Source of the DNA: CAZKGE01 sp964541695
GTDB lineage: Bacteria > Bacillota > Clostridia > Christensenellales > CAG-138
DNA length: 21,886 bases
Assembly (NCBI GenBank): GCA_964541695.1
Contig: CAZIRB010000028.1
Span: forward strand, 1 to 21,886
Direction: 5' to 3'
Below are positions 8,171 to 15,226 of this stretch, piece after piece; position 1 is the first letter of the stretch, and each line of letters begins with the position of its first letter. The notes under the pieces are model-generated. The model saw only the letters and a list, made by a program, of their open reading frames with translations, searched no databases and was not told the origin of the DNA. A program made the position numbers and the translations under genes.

Positions 8171-8551
8171 TTACGCTTCGGCCCGGCAGGCGGCCTCGTA
8201 CGCGTCGGCGTCGAGCAGCTCGGCGGTTTCGGTCACGTTCTCGACCTCGAGAATCCACGTGTCGAGCGCGGCTTCGTTGATCTTCTCCGGCGCGTCGGCG
8301 AGTGCCTCGTTGACGGCGGAGACGGTTCCGGTCACGGGGGAGAGCATTTCGGAGACGGCCTTGACGCTCTCCACGTCGCCGAACGACGTTTCGGCGGTCA
8401 CGGTCTTGCCCACGGCGGGCAGGTCGATGAACACGATGTCGCCGAGCTGGGACTGCGCAAAGTCGGTCAGGCCGACCTGCACCTTTCCGCCCCCGAGGTC
8501 CTTGAGCCACTCGTGGGAGCGCGTATACTTCCGGTCGCTGGGATGCTGCAT
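8171..8551 (-). CDS. gcvH: Glycine cleavage system H protein (lipoyl carrier)
   Basis: A 126-residue protein that shuttles the aminomethyl group on a lipoyl arm between the P, T and L proteins. RSHEW (11-15), GLTDFAQSQLGDIVF (27-41) and the lipoylation segment GDVESVKAVSEMLSPVTG (59-76) are all present, with K64 as the lipoylated residue. I chose the ATG at 8551 because GGAGGG lies about 8 bases upstream; a nearer upstream in-frame ATG at 8566 overlaps that binding site, and the frame further upstream runs into the riboswitch terminator. First gene of the operon. No dihydrolipoyl dehydrogenase or lipoate ligase gene is in the window, so these must be encoded elsewhere. Confidence 0.95.
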   Translation of the reverse strand: MQHPSDRKYTRSHEWLKDLGGGKVQVGLTDFAQSQLGDIVFIDLPAVGKTVTAETSFGDVESVKAVSEMLSPVTGTVSAVNEALADAPEKINEAALDTWILEVENVTETAELLDADAYEAACRAEA

Positions 8552-8618
8552 GATAAAACCCTCCATATTCGTTATTCTAAGTAGTTTGAAATCGGTCCGT
8601 ATCGCGTATGCGCGCACA

Positions 8619-8653
8619 AGAAAGGGGCGCGCACAAAGCTTCGTGCGCACCCC
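8619..8653 (-). terminator. Riboswitch-controlled intrinsic terminator before gcvH
   Basis: On the minus strand GGGGTGCGCAC (8653-8643) pairs with GTGCGCGCCCC (8634-8624), 11 bp with one G-U, followed by TTTCTT (8623-8618). The first four G residues also form the 3' strand of the closing helix of the second glycine aptamer, so the two structures exclude each other. Confidence 0.85.
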
Positions 8654-8826
8654 GTATCATCGACCTGAAAGATTCTCCCGCCAAGCGTTTTTTGCGGGAT
8701 TGCCTCGTCGGTGCCGCCAATGCAGGCGGCTTTCCGGAGCTTCGTCAAATACCGGTCCTTTCTGCCTGAGAGTTTTCGCGTTCCCCTTCGGCGTTGCGGC
8801 TTCCGCAAGCTCTCCCGGTATTCTCA
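8650..8826 (-). promoter_or_regulatory. Tandem glycine riboswitch
   Basis: Both aptamers are readable on the minus strand. Aptamer 1 has P1 ATACCGG (8821-8815) paired with CCGGTAT (8755-8749), the GGGAGAG...CTCTCAGGCA core, and GCCGAAGGGGAA. Aptamer 2 has GGAAAG...CTTTCAGGTC with the CACCGACGAGGCAA loop and an extra hairpin, CCCGC...GCGGG; its P1 is CTCCG (8739-8735) with CGGGG (8654-8650). A linker of about 9 bases joins them. Glycine binding should stabilise P1 of aptamer 2 and prevent the adjacent terminator, switching the glycine cleavage operon on. The identity rests on the known glycine riboswitch consensus and the gcvH context. Confidence 0.95.
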
Positions 8827-8883
8827 TCCGAATATGCGCGCGGCAAAAAGCTCGCCGCGCCGCGATTCAATTTTTACCCAATC

Positions 8884-8912
8884 AGTGTACTATGACCGGC
8901 CCGAATAGTCAA
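8884..8912 (-). promoter_or_regulatory. Sigma-70 promoter of the gcv operon
   Basis: On the minus strand TTGACT (8912-8907), a 17-bp spacer, then TACACT (8889-8884). It lies about 60 bases before the riboswitch. A GC-rich leader hairpin (GCGCGGC...GCCGCGC, about 8837-8861) separates promoter and aptamer. Confidence 0.8.
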
Positions 8913-8962
8913 CGGTTTTCGCCGCAAAGAAGCGCGCGAAAAATCCGCCCGCGCCCGCTTTT

Positions 8963-10210
8963 TTACAGGCGGCAGCGGTACGAGTGCAGCGTCATGGGGT
9001 CGTTGGCAACGTGGAAAAGGAAGTTGCGGTTCGCGCCGCCCCAGTCCGTCACGCTGCCGATGTTTTCCTCGGCGGCGTACTGCAGCTTCGCCTTCTTGAC
9101 GATCGAGCGGAAGAAGCCCATCAGGTAGTTTTGCGGCGCGCACGTCGGGTAGAGCTGCAGAAGCTTTCTGTGGCTCGCGCTGGCCGGCTCGAAATAGAAA
9201 TACGTCCCGAGCACCTCGGAGTTCTCGTGCAGATGCGGCAGCACGATGTCCAGCAGGCTGCCCTCGGGGTTGAATACCGCGTATTCGTTGATGGAGCAGT
9301 AGTCAATGTAGAGGTCGACGCAGCCCTTCTTGATCGGGTAACGGAACGAGCTGTCCGCGAGGAACAGGATCTTCAGGTCCGGGTTCTGCTGCTCGATCAA
9401 TCCCTTAAACAGCGCCACGATCTCCGGGTATTTGTCGCTGATGATGTAGTAGGCGTTCCTGTCGATCTTGTCCAGGCGGCTGAACAAAAAGAAATAGCAG
9501 TTGATATGGTTCTCGAGCACGACCTTGCCGGAAAGATCCATGCGGGACATCTGCCCGAGCATCCAGTTGAACGAGCGCTGGAACAGCGTGACCCAGGACA
9601 CGGGCAGGTCCTTGTAGAACTTGCGGTCGAGGTCCGGGGAGTCCAGCTCGCTGATCGAGCGCCCCTCCGTGACGAATATGCCGTTCTTGATGCTGGCCTT
9701 GTAGCCGCACGGGCAGCTCACGTCCGCGCGCATGATCTGGCCGCTGACGAGGTCCGCCTCCTTGAGGCTGAGCGACGCGCCGCAGTGCGGGCAGCAGAGG
9801 TACTGCAGCATCTCGATCGGCACGCCCATCTTCCGAGGCAAAGCCGCCGGGCGGTCGTACTGCTCGCGCACGGTTGCGATGTACTTGCCGAGTTCCTCGG
9901 CCGCCTGCTCGTAGCGCAGCGACTCGGCGCGCAGCACGCCCTTCTTGTTCTCGAGGATGTTGATGAAGTCCGCCACGTCGTCCTTAGCGGTGAGGTTCGA
10001 GAGGCGCATGAGCGACAGCGTGGACTGGATCTCGGCGATTGAGAAATCGAACTGTTTAAGCAGGAGGATCAGCTTCATGTCCTCCGCGCACTTTTCGTTG
10101 AAGCGAAACTGTTTGTTGTGCACTTCCGGCAGCAGTAGACCGCAGTTGACGTAGTAGCGCACGGTGTTGATCCCGATGCCAAAGCGCTTGGCGAACCCGC
10201 TGATCTTCAC
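8963..10210 (-). CDS. MerR-type regulator fused to zinc ribbon and degenerate methyltransferase-like domain
   Basis: A 415-residue protein. Residues 1-~70 are a MerR winged helix (ISGFAKRFGIGINTVRYYVNCGLLLPE), 80-120 a helical linker typical of MerR dimers. Residues 135-175 contain CPHC (C140, C143) and CPC (C166, C168), a Trm112/RlmA-like zinc ribbon. The remaining ~225 residues have the layout of the methyltransferase that follows such ribbons in RlmA-like enzymes, but where a GxGxG SAM loop is expected the sequence reads VVLENHINCYFF (230-241). I infer a pseudo-enzyme sensor rather than an active methylase. Start is GTG at 10210, with GGAAGGAG 8 bases upstream; no ATG fits. It is divergent from the aminotransferase gene, which it probably controls, and palindromes between the two are candidate operators. 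Ligand unknown. Confidence 0.8.
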   Translation of the reverse strand: MKISGFAKRFGIGINTVRYYVNCGLLLPEVHNKQFRFNEKCAEDMKLILLLKQFDFSIAEIQSTLSLMRLSNLTAKDDVADFINILENKKGVLRAESLRYEQAAEELGKYIATVREQYDRPAALPRKMGVPIEMLQYLCCPHCGASLSLKEADLVSGQIMRADVSCPCGYKASIKNGIFVTEGRSISELDSPDLDRKFYKDLPVSWVTLFQRSFNWMLGQMSRMDLSGKVVLENHINCYFFLFSRLDKIDRNAYYIISDKYPEIVALFKGLIEQQNPDLKILFLADSSFRYPIKKGCVDLYIDYCSINEYAVFNPEGSLLDIVLPHLHENSEVLGTYFYFEPASASHRKLLQLYPTCAPQNYLMGFFRSIVKKAKLQYAAEENIGSVTDWGGANRNFLFHVANDPMTLHSYRCRL

Positions 10211-10349
10211 AGGACACGCTCCTTCCGAAAATCCGAAAAAGGTATCTACGCTTTAATATACCCATCATATACGATTCCTGCCGGGAAGTGGGTATTCTTT
10301 TGCGAGAATAATGCCCCGAATCCCGGCGGTTTGCGGGCCGATGCGGTTG

Positions 10350-10355
10350 ATTATA
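10350..10355 (-). promoter_or_regulatory. Candidate promoter (-10 TATAAT) for the MerR-type gene
   Basis: A perfect TATAAT on the minus strand, about 140 bases upstream of the GTG start. The -35 position falls in the palindrome at 10366-10381 and is poor, which would fit a regulated promoter. Confidence 0.45.
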
Positions 10356-10365
10356 CCGCGATTAT

Positions 10366-10381
10366 GTGATGTTAACATCAC
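10366..10381. promoter_or_regulatory. Perfect 16-bp palindrome, candidate operator
   Basis: GTGATGTTAACATCAC is fully symmetric. It overlaps the -35 region of the minus-strand promoter and lies about 80 bases upstream of the plus-strand promoter, so a bound dimer could regulate either gene. Which protein binds is unknown; the adjacent MerR-type regulator is the first candidate. Confidence 0.55.
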
Positions 10382-10416
10382 GTATGCGCCGCATAGGCCG
10401 AGGACGGCCGGAAAAG

Positions 10417-10432
10417 TTCCAGATAAGTGGAA
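10417..10432. promoter_or_regulatory. Inverted repeat TTCCA-6-TGGAA, candidate operator
   Basis: TTCCAGATAAGTGGAA, with flanking A/T residues at 10414-10415 and 10434-10435 also symmetric. A further TTCCA half-site occurs at 10456-10460, just before the plus-strand -35 box. Confidence 0.4.
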
Positions 10433-10462
10433 TTTGTCTGAAAAACCCGCGATAATTCCATA

Positions 10463-10493
10463 TTGACATTGAGTGCGAAGCAGATAATACAAT
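10463..10493 (+). promoter_or_regulatory. Candidate MerR-type promoter with 19-bp spacer
   Basis: TTGACA (10463-10468), then 19 bases, then TACAAT (10488-10493). Spacers of 19-20 bp are the hallmark of MerR-activated promoters, where the regulator twists DNA to realign the boxes. A short CATTG/CAATG inverted repeat (10467-10471, 10490-10494) spans the spacer. An alternative -10 (TAATAC) with a 16-bp spacer overlaps and cannot be excluded. Confidence 0.55.
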
Positions 10494-10576
10494 GAAAAAA
10501 ATCAAACCGCCCATCCTATGGATTCTTTCGACCGCTTCAGACAACGCGGAAAAACGCCGACAGCACAACCGATTCG

Positions 10577-10598
10577 TAATTCTATCTAGATGTAATTA
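10577..10598 (+). promoter_or_regulatory. Imperfect palindrome in the aminotransferase leader
   Basis: TAATTCTA, then TCTAGA, then TGTAATTA: a 22-base palindrome with 18 of 22 positions symmetric, ending immediately before the AGGAGG ribosome binding site at about 10598-10603. It could be an operator or a weak AU-rich hairpin. Confidence 0.3.
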
Positions 10599-10612
10599 GG
10601 AGGAAGCATAAA

Positions 10613-12046
10613 ATGGCATCCATCGACTGGAAGAAGATCGCCGAGTGGGACAAAAAGTACAATGTGCACGCCTTCAGCGCCGCGGACGAATACGGCACGA
10701 TATTCGTCGAGAGCACAAAGGGGAACGACCTGATCCAGCCGGACGGCACGCATCTGCTGGACTTCTACAACCAGCTCTACTGCGTCAACGCCGGCCAGAA
10801 CGTTCCCGAGATCCAGGAGGGCATCAAGGAGGCGCTCAACCGCTACGGTTTCGTATGGGACATCTATACGACCGACTACAAGGCCGAGGTCTCCAAGATC
10901 CTGATCGAGGACCTGCTCAAGGACAGCGGCTGGGCGGCGAAGGTCCGCTATGCGCTCGGCGGCGGCGACGCGGTCGAGACGGCGCTTTTAATTGCCAGGC
11001 TGTACTCCGGCAAGCCGCTCGTGGCCACGCGCGAGCACGGCTACCACGGCGTGTCCGCGGGCGCGGCGCAGCTCACGCGCATGGTGCCGAGCCGGTCGTT
11101 TGCTTCCTATGCGGATAAGGAGATCAAGCCGGTGCCGGGCAGCAGCTTCCAGAACACGTTCGTCTGCCCCGCCCCGTTCTGCTACCGCTGCTCGCTTGGG
11201 CATAAGTATCCGGAGTGCAAGTGCGCGCGCGCCGATGGCGTGCTGCCCTGCGTGGCGCAGACGGAGGAGATCATCAAGAGCCACAACGTGGCCAACGTCG
11301 CGGCCATCATCACGGAGCCGGCGTTCGGCGCGGGCACGATCATGCCGCCGCCGGAATACCTGCCGCAGATCGAGGACATGAAGAACCGCCTGGGCATCGT
11401 CTGGATCGTGGACGAGGTGCTGATGGGCTTCGGTCGCCTCGGCGCGTGGTTCGGGCATCAGGCGGACGCGGTCACGACGCGCCCCGTCAAGCCGGATATG
11501 ATGACCGTCGCAAAAGGGCTGACGAGCTCGGCTCTGCCGCTCGGCGCCGTCGTGGTCAACAAGGACATCGCGGACTTTATGGACTCCATCCGCTGGAACC
11601 ACGTCTGCACGTTCTCGGCCCATCCGGTCTGCATGGCCGCCGCCAAGCACAACCTGCAGTACATGATGAAGACCGACATCCCCGGCCAGGCCAAGGCGAT
11701 CGGCGAATATTTCCGCAAGGGCCTCGATGAGCTGGCAAAGAGGCATAAGACCATCGGCATGATCGCGGGCGCGGGCATGTTCTGGCAGCTGGAGATCGTC
11801 AAGAACCGCGACACGCGCGAGCCGTTCGTGCCGGAGGACCGCTTCACGACGTTTTCGGGCGACCTGTCCAAGTGGCCGAACCACCTCATCAGCGAGGCGG
11901 CCGCCAAGAAGGGCGTGCTGATCGGCGGCTTTGTGCCGAACACCCTGCGCATGGGCGGCGCGTGCAACACGACCACGGAGGAGATCGATAAGGTCGTCGA
12001 CGCGCTCGATTACGCGTTCATGTACATGGAGAAGACGCTGCTGTAA
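10613..12046 (+). CDS. Class III PLP-dependent aminotransferase
   Basis: A 477-residue fold-type I aminotransferase of the omega/class III group, which moves an amino group from an amine, omega-amino acid or amino acid to a keto acid. GGGDAVETA (116-124) binds the PLP phosphate, IVDEV (265-269) holds D267 near the pyridine nitrogen, and TVAKGLTSSALPLG (298-311) holds the PLP lysine K301. Residues 185-213 form a Cys-rich insert (C185, C190, C193, C202, C204, C213; CPAPFCYRC...CKC). A similar CYRC segment occurs in some class III members, but six Cys suggest a metal or disulfide site. Start ATG follows AGGAGG by 9 bases. It is divergent from the MerR-type regulator, ends in its own terminator, and precedes the aldehyde oxidoreductase. 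Substrate cannot be read from sequence; an amine giving an aldehyde for that oxidoreductase is a reasonable guess. Confidence 0.9.
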   Translation: MASIDWKKIAEWDKKYNVHAFSAADEYGTIFVESTKGNDLIQPDGTHLLDFYNQLYCVNAGQNVPEIQEGIKEALNRYGFVWDIYTTDYKAEVSKILIEDLLKDSGWAAKVRYALGGGDAVETALLIARLYSGKPLVATREHGYHGVSAGAAQLTRMVPSRSFASYADKEIKPVPGSSFQNTFVCPAPFCYRCSLGHKYPECKCARADGVLPCVAQTEEIIKSHNVANVAAIITEPAFGAGTIMPPPEYLPQIEDMKNRLGIVWIVDEVLMGFGRLGAWFGHQADAVTTRPVKPDMMTVAKGLTSSALPLGAVVVNKDIADFMDSIRWNHVCTFSAHPVCMAAAKHNLQYMMKTDIPGQAKAIGEYFRKGLDELAKRHKTIGMIAGAGMFWQLEIVKNRDTREPFVPEDRFTTFSGDLSKWPNHLISEAAAKKGVLIGGFVPNTLRMGGACNTTTEEIDKVVDALDYAFMYMEKTLL

Positions 12047-12058
12047 CAGCGGTTGTTC

Positions 12059-12113
12059 GCAGTCCGCCGCGGGGTTTCGGCCTTTCGGCGGGCTGCGGAA
12101 TTTTTGATTTTTT
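12059..12113 (+). terminator. Intrinsic terminator after the aminotransferase gene
   Basis: GCAGTCCGCCG (12059-12069) pairs with CGGCGGGCTGC (12086-12096), with one G-T pair, and is followed by GGAA and the T-rich run TTTTTGATTTTTT (12101-12113). It separates the aminotransferase from the downstream oxidoreductase, or at least attenuates read-through. The remaining interval up to 12212 holds no recognisable strong promoter. Confidence 0.8.
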
Positions 12114-12212
12114 GGGACAAATGCGCCGGCCCGCGAGCGATCAACGCCCGGACGTGCTCTTGCTTCCCGCCGCACCCCTGAAAACGACTCAACGCAAAAG
12201 GAGAGACGCCGT

Positions 12213-14963
12213 ATGGAAACAAACAGCACCCTCGTCAAAAAGACGGTCATCGTGAACGGAACCGAGCACGCGCTGCTGGTAAGCGGCGACGAAACCCTCG
12301 CGGACGTACTCCGCAAGCGCCTCAAGCTGACAGGCACCAAGGTCGGTTGCCGCTCAAACCAGTGCGGCATCTGCACGGTGCTGCTGGACGATAAGCCCGT
12401 CCGAAGCTGCGTCACCAAGATGAGCCGCGTGCCCGAAGGCGCGCGTGTCACGACCATCGAGGGCGTCGGCACGCCGGACAACCTGCATCCGCTGCAGCTC
12501 GCGTTTATGAAGCGCGGCGCGGTGCAGTGCGGCATCTGTACGCCGGGCTTCATCGTGTCGGCCTACGGGCTGCTGCTGACGAACCAAAACCCGACGCGGC
12601 AGGAGGTTCGTGAATGGTTCCGGGTCAACCGCAACGCGTGCCGCTGCACCGGCTACAAGCCGATCGTCGACGCCGTGATGGATGCGGCCAAGGTGCTGCG
12701 CGGTGAGATGGACGCGTCGGAGCTTGCGTTTAAGCCGCGCGCGGACGGCCGCATATTCGGCACGGACTATCCGCGGCCGACGGCGATTGCCAAAGTCACG
12801 GGCACCTGCGACTACGGCGCGGACACGGGCATCAAGGAGATGGCCGGGGCGCTCCGGCTCGCGCTCGTGCAGGCCGAGGTCTCGCACGCGAACATCCTGT
12901 CGATCGACACGTCCGAGGCCAAATCGATGCCGGGCGTCGTCGCGGTGCTGACGCACGAGGACGTGCAGGGCACGAATCGCATCGACGGGCTCGTGCTGTA
13001 CCCGTGGAACAAGAACGACGGCCTCGACCGGCCGATCCTATGCGACAAGAAGGTGTTCCAGTACGGCGACGCGATCGCGATCGTCTGCGCGGACACCGAG
13101 GAGCACGCCAAGGCCGCGGCGAAGGCGGTCCGCGTCGAGCTCGAGGAGCTGCCGGCGTACCTCAACGCGCAGGAGGCCGCTTCACCGGACGCGATCGAGA
13201 TCCATCCCGGCGTGCCGAACGTGTTTTTCGAGCAGCCGATCGTCAAGGGCCCGGACCAGAAGGAGCTGTTTGCCGGCGCCGCCGCCGTGCTTGAGCGCAA
13301 CTACTACTCGCAGCGGCAGCCGCACCTCGTGCTCGAGCCCGACGTCGGCTACGCGTATTTCGACGAGGAGGGGCGGCTCACGATCCACTCCAAGAGCGTG
13401 GCCCTGTACGCGCACCGGCTGATGATCGCGGCGGGCCTGGGCCTTTCCGAGGATCAGCTTCGACTCGTGCAGAACAACGCGGGCGGTACGTTCGGCTACA
13501 AGCTCAGCCCGACGATGGAGGCTCTCCTCGGCGTGGCGGCGCTGGCAACGAAGCAGCCCGTCTACTGCGAGTTTACGATGGAGCAGCAGCTGACCTACAC
13601 CGGCAAGCGCTCGCCGTTCTTCATCCGCGCCAAGCTCGGCGTGGACGAGGCGGGCAAGATCCTCGCGCTCGAGCACGACGTGCTCGGCGACCACGGCGCG
13701 TACTCCGAGTTTGCCGACCTGCTTTTAACCAAGCCCCTGCAGTTTTTGAGCGCGGGCTATAACGTGCCGAGTATCCGCGGCTACGGGCGCATCAGCTTTA
13801 CAAACCACGCGTACGGCGCGGCCATGCGCGCGTTCGGCGCGCCGCAGGCGTTCTTCGCGTTCGAGTCGCTGATTGACGAGATGGCGGCAAAGCTCGGCAT
13901 GGACCCGTTCGAGCTGAGATATAAAAACCTCTACGACACTGGCTCCACCGCGCCGACGGGCAACACGCCCGACGTGCTTGCGATGAAGCCGCTGTTCGAC
14001 AAGCTCCGCCCGCGCTACGAGGAGGCCCGGCGCATCCAGAAGGAGAAAAACGCCGGCGATCCCAAAGTCAAGCGCGGCGTAGGCCTCTCCGTCGGCATCT
14101 ACTGCTGCGGCGACGACGGCTTCGACACCGCGTCCGCGGCCGTGGAACTGTTGCCGGGCGGCAAGGTCAAGGTCTTCCATACGTGGGAGGACCACGGCCA
14201 GGGCGCCGACATGGGCGCGCTCGTCTCGAGCCACGAGGCGCTGCTGCCGCTGAACCTTGCGCCGGAGGACCTCGTGATCGTCGCCAACGACACCGCCAAG
14301 TGCGTCAACAGCGGCTATGCCGCGGGCAGCCGCTCGCAGATCATGGTCGGCAACGCGATCCATAACGCCGCGACAAAGCTGATGGATGCCATGCGCAAGG
14401 ACGACGGCACGTTCCGCACCTACGAGGAGATGCGCGAGGCGGGGCTCGACGTTTACTACGAGGGTACGTACGCCACGAGCGACGTCGTGACCTCCATCGA
14501 CCCCAAAACCCTGCAGTTCAACCCCTACCCGGCCTATATGTACAGCGCGTACGTCGCCGAGGTGGACGTCGATACCGAGACCGGCAGGACGAAGGTTGCG
14601 CGCATGACCGGCGCGTACGATGTCGGCAGGATCGCAAACCGCACCGTCGTCGAGGGACAGGCGTTCGGCGGCATGCTGCAGGGCATCGGCATGGCGCTCT
14701 CCGAGGAGTTTGAGGACTTTAAAGCGCAGAACACGCTAACTAAGTGCGGCTTCCCGACCATCGACATGATCCCCGACGAGCTGGACGTACTGTTCATCGA
14801 AACGCCGCGCCCGAACAGCGCGTTCGGCTGTTCCGGCGTCGGCGAGGTCGTCACCGCCGGCACGCATCCGTCCGTCATGAATGCGATCTATGACGCCTGC
14901 GGCGCGCGGCTCTACGAGATGCCCGCGTACCCGGAGCGCGTCAAGGCGGCGATCAAGAAGTAG
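12213..14963 (+). CDS. mop: Molybdopterin-dependent aldehyde oxidoreductase (MOP type, xanthine oxidase family)
   Basis: A 916-residue, single-chain enzyme that oxidises aldehydes to acids at a molybdenum-cytosine dinucleotide centre and passes electrons through two [2Fe-2S] clusters. It follows Desulfovibrio gigas MOP (907 residues) along its whole length as I remember that sequence. The plant-type cluster is bound by C46, C51, C54, C66 and the second by C106, C109, C143, C145 (CRCTGYKP). From ~190 on is the molybdenum-binding part, with YPRPTAIAKVTG (165-176 approx.), GGTFGYK, and GCSGVGE near the end, in which E878 corresponds to the catalytic Glu869 of MOP. There is no FAD domain, so electrons must leave to a separate partner. 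ATG follows AAAGGAG by 8 bases. It heads the cluster of accessory genes to 20894; the family identity is firm, the physiological aldehyde unknown. Confidence 0.93.
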   Translation: METNSTLVKKTVIVNGTEHALLVSGDETLADVLRKRLKLTGTKVGCRSNQCGICTVLLDDKPVRSCVTKMSRVPEGARVTTIEGVGTPDNLHPLQLAFMKRGAVQCGICTPGFIVSAYGLLLTNQNPTRQEVREWFRVNRNACRCTGYKPIVDAVMDAAKVLRGEMDASELAFKPRADGRIFGTDYPRPTAIAKVTGTCDYGADTGIKEMAGALRLALVQAEVSHANILSIDTSEAKSMPGVVAVLTHEDVQGTNRIDGLVLYPWNKNDGLDRPILCDKKVFQYGDAIAIVCADTEEHAKAAAKAVRVELEELPAYLNAQEAASPDAIEIHPGVPNVFFEQPIVKGPDQKELFAGAAAVLERNYYSQRQPHLVLEPDVGYAYFDEEGRLTIHSKSVALYAHRLMIAAGLGLSEDQLRLVQNNAGGTFGYKLSPTMEALLGVAALATKQPVYCEFTMEQQLTYTGKRSPFFIRAKLGVDEAGKILALEHDVLGDHGAYSEFADLLLTKPLQFLSAGYNVPSIRGYGRISFTNHAYGAAMRAFGAPQAFFAFESLIDEMAAKLGMDPFELRYKNLYDTGSTAPTGNTPDVLAMKPLFDKLRPRYEEARRIQKEKNAGDPKVKRGVGLSVGIYCCGDDGFDTASAAVELLPGGKVKVFHTWEDHGQGADMGALVSSHEALLPLNLAPEDLVIVANDTAKCVNSGYAAGSRSQIMVGNAIHNAATKLMDAMRKDDGTFRTYEEMREAGLDVYYEGTYATSDVVTSIDPKTLQFNPYPAYMYSAYVAEVDVDTETGRTKVARMTGAYDVGRIANRTVVEGQAFGGMLQGIGMALSEEFEDFKAQNTLTKCGFPTIDMIPDELDVLFIETPRPNSAFGCSGVGEVVTAGTHPSVMNAIYDACGARLYEMPAYPERVKAAIKK

Positions 14964-14987
14964 GGGACGGGGACGGGCAGAGAACGG

Positions 14988-15034
14988 GCAGGGGCTTTGC
15001 CCCTGCACCCCACCAAAGGGACACGTCCCTTTGG
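14988..15034. repeat. GC-rich palindrome pair (intergenic repeat family, copy 4)
   Basis: GCAGGGGC...GCCCCTGC (14988-15006) is followed by CCAAAGGG...CCCTTTGG (15013-15034) and AAACCC, the same order as at 545-600. A further hairpin, GCTTCTTTT...AAAAGAAGC, lies at about 15071-15093, followed by GGGGCGGCGCCCC-like sequence. The 263-base gap between the oxidoreductase and the next gene contains only these repeats and the promoter elements listed next. Confidence 0.65.
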
Positions 15035-15166
15035 AAACCCAACGAAAAACTGTGAAGGTTCTCGCATCTTTTGCTTCTTTTTTTAAGAAAAGAAGCGAGG
15101 GGCGCGGGGCGGCGCCCCCGCAAAAGGGCCGGAGTCCTCGTAAAGCTGGATTTCCTCACACGCAGG

Positions 15167-15188
15167 GGCGCGCAGCATGCTGCGCGCC
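15167..15188 (+). terminator. Perfect 22-bp palindrome, terminator-like or operator
   Basis: GGCGCGCAGCA followed by TGCTGCGCGCC is fully symmetric, with TCTTT after it. It ends three bases before the -35 box at 15192. It could end transcripts coming from the aldehyde oxidoreductase gene or be an operator for the promoter beside it; the stem with short T-run slightly favours a terminator. Confidence 0.5.
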
Positions 15189-15191
15189 TCT

Positions 15192-15221
15192 TTGACACAG
15201 AATCTTACGGGATGGTACAAT
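15192..15221 (+). promoter_or_regulatory. Strong promoter for the maturation/electron-transfer genes
   Basis: TTGACA (15192-15197), an 18-bp spacer, and TACAAT (15216-15221) preceded by TGG, so it also fits the extended -10 form. Its predicted start point falls at about 15227-15228, on the ATG of the next gene, which implies a leaderless transcript. Confidence 0.8.
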
Positions 15222-15226
15222 AAAAC

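Noticed and set aside
8930..8962. Terminator after the MerR-type gene
   Set aside because: There is a GC-rich imperfect stem with a T-run inside the loop, not after it, on the minus strand; pairing is too weak to call.
10988..12553. 521-codon minus-strand open frame opposite the aminotransferase and oxidoreductase start
   Set aside because: It is antisense to two conserved genes and passes through a good terminator; no family signature.
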